Source: Corythucha ciliata (lineage: Eukaryota > Arthropoda > Insecta > Hemiptera > Tingidae). From it: a DNA stretch of 64,000 nucleotides. The stretch is taken from the NCBI GenBank assembly GCA_038030265.1, contig CM075937.1, forward strand, positions 28,314,198 to 28,378,197, read 5' to 3'. This document shows positions 44,592 through 56,509 of this stretch, piece after piece (the first letter of the stretch is position 1; each line of letters begins with the position of its first letter). The notes beneath the pieces were generated by a model. It did no database searches. It saw only the letters and a list, made by a program, of their open reading frames with translations, and was not told the DNA's origin. The translations under genes were made by a program, and so were the position numbers.

Positions 44592-45675
44592 GGCAGTTTC
44601 GTAATCTACGGAAAATTTTCTACGGGATGAACGCAAAACAATATTCTAAATCGTCAAAAACGCCTAAAAACGTAACGTATTCGTTGCGTTAATGCAAAAA
44701 AAACAATAATTTGACTTCACAAAACAATTTACTGTGTCACCAAAAATAGCTTCACACGTTGTCAAACGACGTAAAAACTTCTCTGTTTTTCCAGCTTTCC
44801 AACGGTGTACTCGAAAGTAGAATTATCTCCCTCCTTTGACGAGAAATTTCGAAAAGAAGCGAAAAAGTCATACATTTTGGGCTAAAAATGTGAGTAATAA
44901 CAGGTGCGAAAATTCATTTGTTTGGCTCTCTTTCTTGAGAAATCCAAGCGCTGGCACAGTAAAAATTAAAATGTATTGCATTTGAAGAATAAACAACAAA
45001 CAAACAAATTAATTAATAAACTGGACGACGAGGTGTGCGAATTTAGGGCGTCTGCTGGTTTTTTATTTTGTTTTTATGTGTTGGACATGGTCCATGAACA
45101 CCCACACATTAGCAACGCCGAAGATGTCGATGGAACTTGCAATTCCATGATGGAAACTCAAGTTCCGTCGACATCTTCGGCTGCTAATGTGAGGGTATAA
45201 AAGAGGATAAAAATAAAAAACCAGCAGACGCCCTAAATTCACACACCTCTTTGTCCATTTTATTAAATTTTTTATTAGTTGTTTATCCTTCAAATGCAAT
45301 ATTATTTTAATTTTTCCTGTGCCAGAGCTTGGTTTTCTCAAGAAAGAGAGCAAAACAAATGAATTTTCACACCTGTTATTATTCACATTTTTAGCCCAAA
45401 ATGTATGACTTTTTCGCTTCTTTTCGAATTTTCTCGTCAAAGGAGGGAGATAATTCAACTTTCGAGTACACCGTTGGAAAGCTGGGAAAACGGAGAAGTT
45501 TTTATGACGTTTGACAACGTGTGAAGCAATTTTGGGTGACACAGTAAATTGTTTTATGAAGTCAAATTCTTGTTTTTTTTGCATTAACGCAACCGTTTGC
45601 AAGCGTTTTTGACCATGTTGAATATTGATTTTGCTATTTTCCCATAGCAAATTTTCCGTAGATTACGAAACTGTC
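44592..45675. repeat. giant foldback element, about 520-bp arms
   Basis: Left arm from GCAGTTTCGTAATCTACGG inward is matched by the right arm ending CCGTAGATTACGAAACTG. The centre is near 45145: GCCGAAGATGTCGATGGAAC on one side and GTTCCGTCGACATCTTCGGC on the other. Arms differ by scattered substitutions. The frame at 45063-45650 is a consequence of the repeat, with no known domain. Confidence 0.75.
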
Positions 45676-45948
45676 ATTACTTTTGAAAAAAAGTGAAGTA
45701 GAAGCTGAGAAATAACTGTTTTTCCTTGAAAAATACAGTTGCGCCTAAAAATCACTAAAAAAATTATTACTCAAAAACAAAAAGAGATAGGCCACTATCC
45801 GAATAGGACTTTTTTATCCCATTTTTGGTGTACTATTACCCAATTTTTTTTTTCTACTCAAAACCGACCACCCTGTATATACAAATAAGAATCAAATAAC
45901 ATCTAGCAACTTCACTTTCACATTACACAGTTTGTGGCTTCACTACAC
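45676..45948. other. no gene seen
   Basis: AT-rich; contains CACCCTGTATATAC near 45870, a possible further end of the CAGGGTG family. Confidence 0.4.
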
Positions 45949-47124
45949 TTATAATGTAGCTACCAAGTCAAGGGGTTTGGTCCTTTTTAGCCGTCGAAGG
46001 TCTCCTGCAGTATCCAGCAAGACGAGTGCCTCGACATTAGGGTGTTTGTGGAGCCTTTTTTCGTGCTCCGCTGCTCGTTTTTTGATAGCTTCTGCCACCG
46101 TTTCAATTTGCAGGTCACGATGCAGGTCAAGCCCTCGTACATACCAGGGCGCATTTGTTATCATTCTCAAAACTTTGTTTTGAAAAGTTTGTATGACTTT
46201 GACATTGCTTTTCTTGGTGCAGCCCCAAAGCTGACACCCGTAGGCCCAGATCGGCTTCAGAACTTGCTAGTATAGCAGGAGCTTGTTGGCCATCGAGAGC
46301 TCAGAATGCTTCCCGAGCAGCCAGTACATTTTTCTGAGCTTGGTGTTGAGTTCCTCTTTTTTCTTTTTGACGTGAGGCTTCCACTGGAGTTTAGCATCCA
46401 GCGTCATGCCTAGGTACTTCGCCGTGTTTGCAAATGGTATTATTTTCTCATTGAGTTGCACAGGGATTGGGCTGGTCTTGCGATTTGTAAAGTTTACATG
46501 AACAGATTTCTCCTCGTTGAGTTTTATTCTCCACTTTTTTGTCCAGGTGTTTACTTCTTCTACCGCGGTTTTCATTTTGCTAGTAGCCTCTTCAACATCA
46601 CTTCCAACTGCAAGAAGAGCTGTGTCGTCGGCAAACGTTGCAATGATTGAGTCCTCTCTTACGGGTATGTCACTCGCGTACAATAGGTAAAGCACTGCTC
46701 CAAGGACGCTTCCTTGAGGTACTCCAGCCGAAATTTTACGCAACCGCGAATATTCACCCTCATGTTTCACTCGGAAGTGTCTACCGCATAAATAAGATTT
46801 CAGAATTTCGTAGAATTTTTTCGGAAGGAGTTTATTCAACTTGAACTCAAGCCCCTTGTGCCAAACTTTATCAAACGCTTGAGCTACGTCCAAAAAGACA
46901 GCCGAACAGATTTTCTTTTCTTCCAGAGTAGACTCCACAGCATTCACTATCCGATGGACCTGATCTATTGTGGAGTGTTGTTCTCTGAATCCAAACTGAT
47001 GGGATGGTATGATTCGTTTTTCTTCTAGAATAGGCCATAGTCTTTTCAGGAGGAGTTTCTCAAAAAGTTTCGAGACTGTAGGGAGAAGTGAAATGGGTCG
47101 ATACGACTTCACTTCATTAGCTGG
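45949..47124 (-). pseudogene. Jockey-type reverse transcriptase, one in-frame stop
   Basis: A nearly intact frame from about 47124 to 45949. Motifs: EVKSYRPISLLPTVSKLFEK, HQFGFREQHSTIDQV, FLDVAQAFDKVWH, SAGVPQGSVLGAVLYLLY, ATFADDTALLA (catalytic), KYLGMTLDAKLQWKPH, then after a TAG at 46267-46269 the same frame continues with APWYVRGLDLHRDL and a natural end. Only the RT and C-terminal regions are present; the endonuclease part is missing. One point change from an open RT suggests fairly recent decay. Confidence 0.85.
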
Positions 47125-47129
47125 AATAT

Positions 47130-47395
47130 GATGCTTCTAGAATCAACTGGTGATTTTTAGTGATTTTTTGACGACTTCAAGCCCTATTTTCCCCCCCTCC
47201 ACCTTGACCGATTTGGCCCAAATGCAATACCGACCGGTGTCTTATGACTACTGATTTTTGTGCCAAAGCGCGTTCCGCTAAATTAATTTGTACGAAAGTT
47301 ATCGTGCTAACGTGACCACACACTTATTTCCACCCCGGGGGCACAACCCCCTCCCCCTTGACTTTTTCAAAAAATTAAAATGGGAATCAAAGGCT
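47130..47395 (+). repeat. dispersed repeat, copy 2 of 3
   Basis: Starts ATGCTTCTAGAATCAACTGG directly at the broken 5' end of the RT above, and runs past GTTATCGTGCTAAC. Confidence 0.7.
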
Positions 47396-47613
47396 AGTCT
47401 AACATGGAGTATACGTACCGAACATGATGCTTCTAGAATCAACTGGTGATTTTTAGTGATTTTTTGACGACTTCAAGCCCGATTCCCCCCCCCCTCCACC
47501 TTGACCGATTTGGCCCAAATGCAATACCGACCGGTGTCTTATGACTACTGATTTTTGTGCCAAAGCGCGTTCCGCTAAATTAACTTCTACGAGAGTTATC
47601 GTGCTAACAAGGA
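47380..47613 (+). repeat. dispersed repeat, copy 3 of 3
   Basis: Starts GGGAATCAAAGGCTAG and ends at GAGTTATCGTGCTAACAAGG, 25 bases before the giant inverted repeat. Confidence 0.7.
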
Positions 47614-47637
47614 AACGGCCATAAAGATATATATATA

Positions 47638-50079
47638 CAGGGTGTTTCAGGAGGAATGATCAGGACTTTAACCAGTGATAGTACTAACTAGGACAAACCA
47701 AAATCGTCATATGAACCCAGGGTCGCAAACGCTTCCCTTCTGAGTTACAGGTATTTTTGTCATTTTTTGGCCAAACGCTCTCTTTTCGTCAATAACCATT
47801 TTTAGCGTCGCAGCTATTCGTAACAGAAGAAAACCGATGACGGTTATGGAAAGAGCACAAAATTTCCGTTCAAGAAATGCTGTTGCAACTAGCTGACGCC
47901 ATGTTTTAGTACTTTATTTTATTATTTGAAAAAACCAAAAACCGTAAATTGTAATTTTACTGTTTCTTACAAAGAAGATTTTTCCACAAACTTCAGTGGC
48001 AAAGTCACGGTTAAGTTATTGATAAAACATGCCAGTATTGTAAGCTACAAAACGACTTTTTAAATTTCACAATCGATGCATTTTTCGCTGAGATATTGCA
48101 TCTAACGTTCAGAAATCCCTGATCAGGTAGTCAAATTGAGCCACATAGCACCTACCTAAAAAAAATTGAAAACAGTCATTTCCCGAGTCAATCCTTGAAT
48201 GTGCTCACGGAAATAATTTCATGGAACTAATGCCTGGTGTTATTTTGTCAAATAATTACTACAAACCCCTCCCCACCCCACAAAAATAACCAAAATCACA
48301 GAAAAATGATTGAATAATGTGTATACAAGAAACTGGAATGAAGAAACTGGATGTAAACGGGGGAAGCCTACAACTTACTCGATGGATTGATTTTCGTATG
48401 TCTTTTGTCCCCTCCCCCCATCATAAAGAGTACGAATTCACAACTAGTTTCAGAAGATTGACAATTGTTACTTTTCTATGTGATGATTATTATTGTTTCA
48501 AAAGACTTACTAAGAGACACAATACATGGTTTTTCGTGAAGTGGAAGTTGTAATCTGGATTTAGATTCGTTCGTGTACTTAAAAAACTTAACTATTTCAT
48601 TATGGTGCATTTGTTTTTCCATTCAGAGTATGCGGACGTAATTTTTATTTATGGCTTTTGCAACGGGAATTCCGCTCGAGCTCAACTCGAATATCGTGGA
48701 CGACTCCCACGAGCTTAACTCGAATATCGTGGACGACTCCCACAGCGACCGATCCCCACACGTAGAGTTTTTCGGCAAGTTTTCGACATCTTTCGTACTA
48801 CAGGAACAGCGCTCGGATCACCTCCGAAAGAGGAAACCTTCAGGAGAATCATGAACAAAACGAAGAAGATGAAATCCTACGTCTAGTCACAATGGATCTT
48901 TCCATAAGCACTAGGAGAGTATCAAGAGCAGTCGGAATACCCCATACCCGTGCATGGCGGACATTGCGCATTAACGGTATGCATCCTTATCACCTGAGAA
49001 AAGTGCAAAACCTTCACGACGGCGACGAAGTTCTCCGATCACAATTTTGTCGATGGTTCGGCGCTAACCGCCATTTAGTCCCAACTATTCTTTTCACTGA
49101 CGAAGCTACATTCACGAGGGATGGAATCAACAACACGCGTAACTGGATGGAATCTAAATCCAATTTACAACTTCCACTGCACGAAAAACCATGTATTGTG
49201 TCTCTTAGTAAGTCTTTTGAAACAATAATAATCATCTCATAGAAAAGTAACAATTGTCAATCCCCTGAAACTAGTTGTAAATTCGTACTTTTTATGATGG
49301 GGGGGGGGGACAAAAGACATACGAAAATCAATCCATCGAGTAAGTTGTAGGCTTCCCCCATTTACATCCAGTTTCTTCATTCCATAGTCCACAATACACA
49401 TTATTCAATTATTTTTCTGTGATTTTGGTTATTTTTGTGGGGTGGGGAGGGGTTTGTAGTAATTATTTGACAAAATTACTCTAGGCATTAGTTTCATGAA
49501 ATTATTTCCGTGAGCACATTCAAGGATTGACTCGGGAAATGACTGTTTTCAATTTTTTTAGGTAGGTGCTATGTGGCTCAATTTGACTACCTGATCAAGG
49601 ATTTCTGAACGTTAGATGCAATATCTCAGCGAAAAATGCATCGATTGTGAAATTTAAAAAGTCGTTTTGTAGCTTACAATACTGGTATGTTTTATCAATA
49701 ACTTAACCGTGACTTTGCCACTGAAGTTTGTGGAAAAATCTTCTTTGTAAGAAACAGTAAAATTACAATTTACGGTTTTTGGTTTTTTCAAATAATAAAA
49801 TAAAGTACTAAAACATGGCGTCAGCTAGTTGCAACAGCATTTCTTGAACGGAAATTTTGTGCTCTTTCCATAACCGTCATCGGTTTTCTTCTGTTACGAA
49901 TAGCTGCGACGCTAAAAATGGTTATTGACGAAAAGAGAGCGTTTGGCCAAAAAATGACAAAAATACCTGTAACTCAGAAGGGAAGCGTTTGCGACCCTGG
50001 GTTCATATGACGATTTTGGTTTGTCCTAGTTAGTACTATCACTGGTTAAAGTCCTGATCATTCCTCCTGAAACACCCTG
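47638..50079. mobile_element. giant inverted-repeat element, about 930-bp arms
   Basis: The left arm (47638 to about 48567) and right arm (about 49148 to 50079) are near-perfect inverted copies that start CAGGGTGTTTCAGGAG, flanked by TATA/TATA sequence. The 580-bp centre holds a piece of transposase. The right arm begins inside the transposase frame, so the inverted arm seems to have formed from a once longer element. The end motif also appears at 9554, 11653 and 40562. Confidence 0.8.
48840..49205 (+). pseudogene. DDE transposase fragment (IS630/Tc1-like)
   Basis: Frame gives EDEILRLVTMDLSISTRRVS and AVGIPHTRAWRTLRINGMHP (helix-turn-helix), YHLRKVQNLHDGDEV, FCRWF and TILFTDEATFTRDGI, which contains the first catalytic Asp. 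It then passes into the inverted arm and loses similarity. The later Asp and Glu motifs are absent. The layout resembles a widespread insect transposase family that I cannot name exactly. Confidence 0.65.
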
Positions 50080-50204
50080 TATATAGAAATGTATATATGA
50101 ATTCTGGAGACCACTGAATTCGTGTTCTAGAGGTTCTGAAACGTGAAAAAAACATGACATGACCCATGTTTGCCACCATCACGACGAGACCAATAGTGCA
50201 TTTT

Positions 50205-50825
50205 CAGAATGAAATGCACTAAAATGTATGATGACCTTCAGTCATTAATTACAGCCGGCAAAATTATACGTTTCAAGTGGGTCCCTAGTCATTTCCAAAT
50301 CCCTGGCAACGAGGTCGTAGACCGCCTTGCAAACGACGCCTCCTCCACTGTCAATCCATCCAGCCTCCTTATCCCTCCCCTTCCGGTAACTGATTATAAT
50401 AACCATATCAACCAAACCCTCTGGAAGCAACAACAAGAAAAATGGGAAATAAGTTCCTCCTCGTTGAGCCTCATTTTCCCTGAATTGTCCAATCTAAAAA
50501 AACATCTTCTTACCAGAAACCAATAGAAAAGAGGAAATTATCCTCAACCGCCTTAGAATTGGTCATACTAGAGCCACACATAGTTACCACCTTGTAGGCC
50601 GCTACCGACCAACATGTGAAAGCTGTGATGTAAACTTAACCCCAGTACACATTGTACTACACAAGTACTTGTATTGTACTTGAGTGTCCCCAATGGGCAA
50701 ACACTCGTGAAAAGCACGGGCTGCACCATTTTTCTTATGTTGAGTTGCTCCGATCGATGGACACCCAGATCCAAAGAGCCTTGTTTAACTACCTACGCGA
50801 GATTAATTACTTCTATCAAATTTAA
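50205..50825 (+). pseudogene. Jockey-type RNase H domain and C-terminal end
   Basis: IIRFKWVPSHFQIPGNEVVDRLAN is the end of an RNase H domain. After a stop at 50524-50526, another frame gives LNRLRIGHTRATHSYHLVG, C-x2-C and H-x4-H-type residues (CESCDVNLTPVHIVL), the usual zinc-knuckle-like end of these ORF2 proteins. 5' end joins the repeat shared with 3055-3170. Confidence 0.7.
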
Positions 50826-51002
50826 AAAAAACAAATCCTTCTGCTAGATCACAATAATTAATTACTCTCAAAACAATAGCCACATAATACCCCAGTCATT
50901 TTAATAACCAGTCATTTTAGTAACCAGCCTCAATCTCCTCGGCAGGAGTCCGGCACTCTGTGCGTATAGGCATTTCCACCTCCCTGCTCCCAAAAAAAAA
51001 AA

Positions 51003-51215
51003 AAGTTTTGTTCCGACAGCAGCCTGTCGGGAAAAGTGCATTTCATTCATGTGACAATCGAGTCAAACCTCATAAGTTAGAACGATATCAATCAACTATG
51101 AATCACATTTAGGCCGTGGTATAGATAGTAAAAATCATAAAATCGTGTTTCTTTTTACCGCAGGCCCCTTTTTGGGCACCAACTGAGGGGGAACAAAATG
51201 GTGAAAATGAAACAG
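51003..51215 (+). repeat. copy of the Crypton-like 5' repeat
   Basis: Plus-strand match to the reverse complement of 2300-2477, ending at GGGCACCAACTGAGGGGGAA. No recombinase ORF follows. Confidence 0.6.
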
Positions 51216-52418
51216 AGTCTTTGTATATGAATTTATGTGACTTAACGTTGCTAATTCAGCGAAAATTGGTTTATCTCCATATAGCAATAATTATAACACT
51301 CATTTCAAATGATTCAGCAATTCGAAAACAATTAAGTAACGCGAACGCAATAATTTTTGCTTTGAGAATAGGTGCGAAAATAAAATTTTGATTCAAAACT
51401 TTCCTGTCATTGGCTAAATTTTAACGATTTTTGAAGGATACTGTTGTATGAAATGTTACTTGGTTTATATTTTGGTAGGATAAATGGTTTGATATTTTCA
51501 TTTTTGCATTATTTGAGTTGGTACAGAAGTTGATATTGTATTTCATTTGCCTTGCGGTATTACGGTCTGTGGTGGCACCGAAAAATGTATATGCAGCGAT
51601 TGAAGATTTTGACTAATAACATTCCAGTTCGAAAACTGGTATTACGTTTATTTGCTTTTCGTTTGGAATGGAGTTGAGCCTCTTTTAGATGCGGAAGTAT
51701 CTGCATTCATTCAATGTTAATAATGAGTCAGGGATAATTAACATTGTTAGTAGAAACGTTTATGCTACGAGGGTTAGTAAAGTAGTGCATGGAAAAAAAC
51801 TTAGCCTTAGCAGCATACGTTGTACTTCTTCCCTCGTCGAGGCTCGTCATGGACGGACCGGTTTCCACTGGTCGCCTTCATCAGAGTTTAATTTCACTAG
51901 TGAAATTGGTGGACGCACCTCGGCGAGGGAAGACTGACAACGTAGGCTCCTAAGGCTACGATTTTTGCATGCATTTAGTTCTGGTTATTTTTGAAATAAA
52001 ATAGGAAAACAACGAAGTAAATATTATGCATCATCGCAATTTTTATAACTCGTAAGGTAAAATTCCTTACTCTCCATGATGTACAAATTGAAATGAGGGA
52101 CGATGACGTTCGAGATGCTTTTTGATTACGATCTTGACATGAACTTTGCAAGTCCCACATCATTCCAATACGTCATGAGTGCTGTGAAGAGTGATCGATT
52201 AAAATTCAACTGAGACCAATGTTATGCTAATATGAAATGTTTGAAAAGAACATAGATAATTCTAATTTTATATCATGTAAGTTTAAATAACATTAGTTTG
52301 TACGTTATGGTGCAATATTAAGAATTGCTGTAATGTATCGATATTAATTTAGCAAGTTAAGCGAAAAATCTAAGTAACCCTCACTCATTCGTTCCACGAT
52401 TCCAAGCCTCACAACAAA
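51216..52418. other. no gene; one small inverted repeat
   Basis: At about 51829-51938 CTTCCCTCGTCGAGG and CCTCGGCGAGGGAAG form inverted ends around TTCACTAGTGAA. The rest is AT-rich and featureless. Confidence 0.45.
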
Positions 52419-53314
52419 ATGTGGCACGTGGGAAGAGGACCCCGGACTTTTCGTCACGATCCAAATCCAAACTTTCGTCCAAGAGGGAGGAGTAAAATTT
52501 ATCGGTGAGTACTATTACTAGTACTCACTAGTAATCACACACTAGTATTAATGGTTGTTTCTCTTGATGAAATAACTCTGTCCTGCATCTATAGCTGAAA
52601 CGGTTGAATCACCTGATTCATATGGATTTCGTTCATTTCTCAGTCATCAATCACTCGCAACCATTCTCATTACATTAGTATCATGAAATCTATTACTGTT
52701 GTACTAAAATTTATTTTAATATGTTCACAGTCACCACTTCGCCTGCATCACCTCCGCCATGGAGGTGATGACAGACCAGGAGATGGAGGAGACCAATAAA
52801 TTTGTACAAAACGTAAGAACGCTGAGATTTACACGTGAGTTGCATGATTAACAAATTGCCTATTCATCTCCAGCAATTAAGTAACCGTGCCACAAGTGAC
52901 GGTGGGAGGAGCCACAGAAGCGTTCCGGCGGAAAGGGCCCCCCAGGCACCTTACCCACAGACTAGAAGACCGCCTCCCCCCCTGGAGCGGTACGCACCTC
53001 CCGCATCACCAACGCCGTCGTCGTCGTCGACGCATTCGTTGGGGAACCAGATGGTAAGACAATGTTATTAGCAATTTGAAAAAAGGTTGGCAATAATAAT
53101 GTTGTATTTAATGAAATATCGCAGCGTACCATCGATCTCAGTGACGACGACGATGACGGACAACAGGAAAACGTGGGGGGTGCGGACCTCAAAGTTAGAA
53201 CCTCGGTCTTCCACAATTCCAATGGTAATGCTGTCATCCAACCTCCCCGTTAATTGTGTACTGCTGTACCACAATAATCAAACTGTATTATTTATTATTG
53301 CAGCAGGCCGATGA
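52419..53314 (+). CDS. small five-exon gene, unknown function, 152 aa
   Basis: Exons 52419-52504, 52731-52812, 52874-53053, 53125-53224 and 53304-53314 join in frame with GT-AG introns to 152 codons plus stop, followed by AATAAA signals (about 53330). The N-terminus is Arg/Gly/Asn-rich (MWHVGRGPRTFRHD), the second exon acidic (MTDQEMEETNK), the third Pro/Ser-rich (TRRPPPPLERYAPP), and the fourth has an Asp run (IDLSDDDDDGQQ). No known domain, signal peptide or membrane segment. Base composition is far more GC-rich than the surroundings and codons are used evenly. The five-exon agreement is hard to explain by chance. It may be disordered and nucleic-acid-binding, which is a guess. An upstream exon is possible. 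Confidence 0.65.
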
Positions 53315-53414
53315 AGATTCTAAAATGAATATAATAAAATAATAAAATGAATATATTTGTACAAATAGATTATCATTTTGAAAGATCTCACTGACGATTT
53401 CAAAAGAACAAAAC

Positions 53415-53900
53415 GTTTCTCCACCCAGGTTCACATGGGTCCTGGACACATCAGTCTACCCCAATACCCCAGCCCCCCTTAGCATTTTTCTCCAGGACAC
53501 GAAATGTGCGTTTATTGGGCCCCCCTGGGCACTTGTCGATTTTTGACGGACACCCATTTCAAACGGGCAAATAGTTTCTCCACCCAGGTTCTACCGACAT
53601 GTGTCCTGGACACTTCAGTCCACCCCAATACCCCAGCCCCCATTAGCATTTTTCCCCACGACTCGACATGTGCGTTTATCGCGCTCCCTGGACACTAAAC
53701 TTGTCGATTTTTGACGGACACCCTCGTGAAGTGCGCACAAAGTTCTTTTGCTCTAAATCTTCCCACATGTGTCCTGTACCCTTGGGTCATCTCCACGACA
53801 CGAAATGTGCGAGCGTACGGCCCTCCGGGACACAAGGCTATTTTTTAAAGACATCCTCTTGATACGGGCACAAGGTTTTTTCGCCCAAAACCATCTCACA
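53415..53900 (+). repeat. three-unit degenerate satellite, about 165 bp per unit
   Basis: Three blocks begin near 53425, 53586 and 53755 and share ATGGGTCCTGGACAC or ATGTGTCCTGGACAC, CCCCAATACCCCAGCCCCC (first two), CACGAAATGTGCG and TCGATTTTTGACGGACAC (first two). The third is most changed. It starts about 100 bases after the polyadenylation signals of the small gene. Confidence 0.65.
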
Positions 53901-56509
53901 TGGGTTTGCTGTTGTTGGTGCATTATTGCCACTCCAGTTACATTGTGTTATTCAGGGGCAATCAAATTTCTGCACTTCATTGTTTTTGATATATTTTTTA
54001 ATGACTTATCAGTAGTGCCTGTCGTTTGAAAAGGTTGTTATCATTGATAAGAGATGGAGATAATCATTTTTTTAGTTATCGTCTTATTTGCTGCTCTACG
54101 TAGAATGTCCGTTCGGCCATCTTTAATTTTGGAGGGGTAGGTTTCAATGAGGTTATCGTGGGCTTATCAAAAGGAGGCTAGCTTGACGCTCGTGAGCTTA
54201 TGGCATGAAATTATTTCTATCTTAAATTGTGAATCGACAATTTTAATTTTTTTTTTGAAATAGCCAAAACAACGAAATTTTGTTTTTGAGAGATCAAGAA
54301 TCCCTAAAATTGGGATTTGACGAGCTAAATGCGTAAAATTTGACTTTGAGAGGTCGAAACTTGGGTTCAAAATATACTAAATTGCGATATATGTATTTGG
54401 TTTTAGAAAGAGCCAAACGCGCAGGATTTGTTTTGGATAAGATCATTATGAGCTATTTAGCTAAAATTTCTGATGTTAGATAGGATGTTCTGGATTCTGG
54501 GGCCGTATTACCAAATGTTGTATTCCCAGATTCTTGAGCAGGTATCAGGCACTGCTATACAAAATCTGTTTTTTGGGAAACAGACAGTGGGCTTTCAGGC
54601 AATTTATTTTTAATTAAGAAAATTAAGAAATTATGCGAATAGGGTGAGTGTGGGGGGAGGGAAGCATGAGAACACATTTTACCGCCACCCCCATTTCGGA
54701 GGCCTCAAACAGTCCCTGATAACTCACTGGCTTTTTATGGGCCAAAATGGGATTTTCAAACGTCTTGCGATCGTAGGGGTGTCGGATGTCGATTTTAATG
54801 TGAATTCAAGCCGTATCTGGCTACATGCATGAATAATAAGCCCACGTGTAAAATTTGCAGCATTTTGAAATAAAAAGTTTGGAATTTATAAACAGACGAA
54901 AAGTGAAGCGAACGTAAACAGACGATTTATCGTCTAGATATGCCACCAAACAAACGATTTCGTTCATGAATCAGGGAGCATGAAGCTAGCCTCACCCCAG
55001 TTTGTTAGTTTTGAAAGTGCTTGAGGGGCTAAAACAAACGAAAATGTCTTCTATACAAACGACATTACGACTAGAAATTGAGATAAACACACTATTGCGT
55101 TCATGGATCGAGTTACGTTAAGTTTGCCGCTCCCGTGATTTTTTAAATAAAAAATTCGTGTTTCGAAATGGTGAACAAACGAGTATATTTGCTAAACGTA
55201 CGAAAAACAAACAAATAGGGCCGTTTTTGCGGTTTTATGCGTCAGGTTCACGTGCATTCAGACGGAGGCGAAGTGCCTCTACTCCTTCCTGGGCTTGTTC
55301 TTGCATGTTCATATCTCCGCGCCGCGTAAAACCATTTTCACGTCAGTTGAAAGGTTTCATGATAACAACAACAGAATGAAATGTACCACGAATTGGAGCC
55401 CCTGCTTCCAGATGTGACGTCGTGGTTCCCTGTTCGGCAAGGTGTAATGTATGAATTAAGGAAATGTTAATATCGCATTGTTCAATTACCTGATGAAGTT
55501 TGTGCTAAAACTTTAACGGTCGGCGGTGTTGTACATGAAGGACCTAGCTGTAGGCCTTCATTTAATGAGTCTACGTTTATGAAAAAGTGAAATGCATTTA
55601 TGCAAGTACGAATCAGAAGTAGCTACGGGGGTCAGTTATTTTTATTTGCCCTTGTGGTGCCGCATGCAGTGAATTATAATTACTTTAATATAAAATACAT
55701 TGTTTGAAAAATGGGACAGGTACCACTAAAACCATCCAAACGACTTTACGGCATCACTGATAATTTTTGCCCTATTTTCTTTTCGCGTCAAGTCACTCAC
55801 TACTTGGAATAAAACACGAAACCGAAAAGTCGTATTCCAAGGGGAATGCGAGACCCATCAGAGTTTGGTTCAACTACAGTTGTATTTTCTAATTGTGCAC
55901 AATTAGAAAATGTCAATGGGCATGTCTATTTTACGATTTGGTAGTAATAAAGCGATGAATTGCACTTGAATTAAATGAATTGACTCACCTCGTCTTTTCG
56001 ACTTGCTCAAGTTGGTTTGTCGTATCTACATTTTCCAATATGAAACTTGATGAAAGAAAAAACTGCAATCAACTTAAAAACAACGGTAATTACGCTTCAC
56101 TTCTTCGGTTTTGAGTTCAGCGTTCTAGGATTGAATGAAGAATCAAGCAAGCGTGTTTATGTTTACTGTTTACTAGTCATTGGAAGGTTTTTACGTTGCG
56201 TTGTAAGGAGGAGGCGGAGGTGAGCCTAGAACATGCCCTATTTGTCAAATCAACAAACATCTGGAAAAAAGAAGCGCGAGGAAGTGGTCGTTCTCTGTGG
56301 TGCCACTATGTGGCCTCGTATTCGGGGTGAAAATTAAAGACGCGCCACGTTTTTTTAAAGCGCTTCTAAAGTGGCTCCGTGTGCGCATCCCCATTCATTT
56401 TAATGTTCCGCAACTAGCATCGCCACTCATTGACGCTTCCAAGTGGCCCCGTGTGTGGAGGCCCGAAAACATTCATTTATATTGCACAAATTAAACGAAT
56501 AAAATTTAT
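53901..56509. other. no gene; minisatellite-like and palindromic sequence
   Basis: At 54250-54420 a degenerate 35-base motif recurs (GAGAGATC/AGAGGTCG with AAAATTTG), similar to 30850-31020. A perfect 26-base palindrome centred on GTGCAC is at 55885-55910. No coding sequence is supported. Confidence 0.45.

Noticed and set aside
45063..45650. 195-codon minus ORF in the foldback
   Set aside because: No motif, AT-rich codons, and it spans one arm of an inverted repeat; the opposite arm has no equivalent intact frame.
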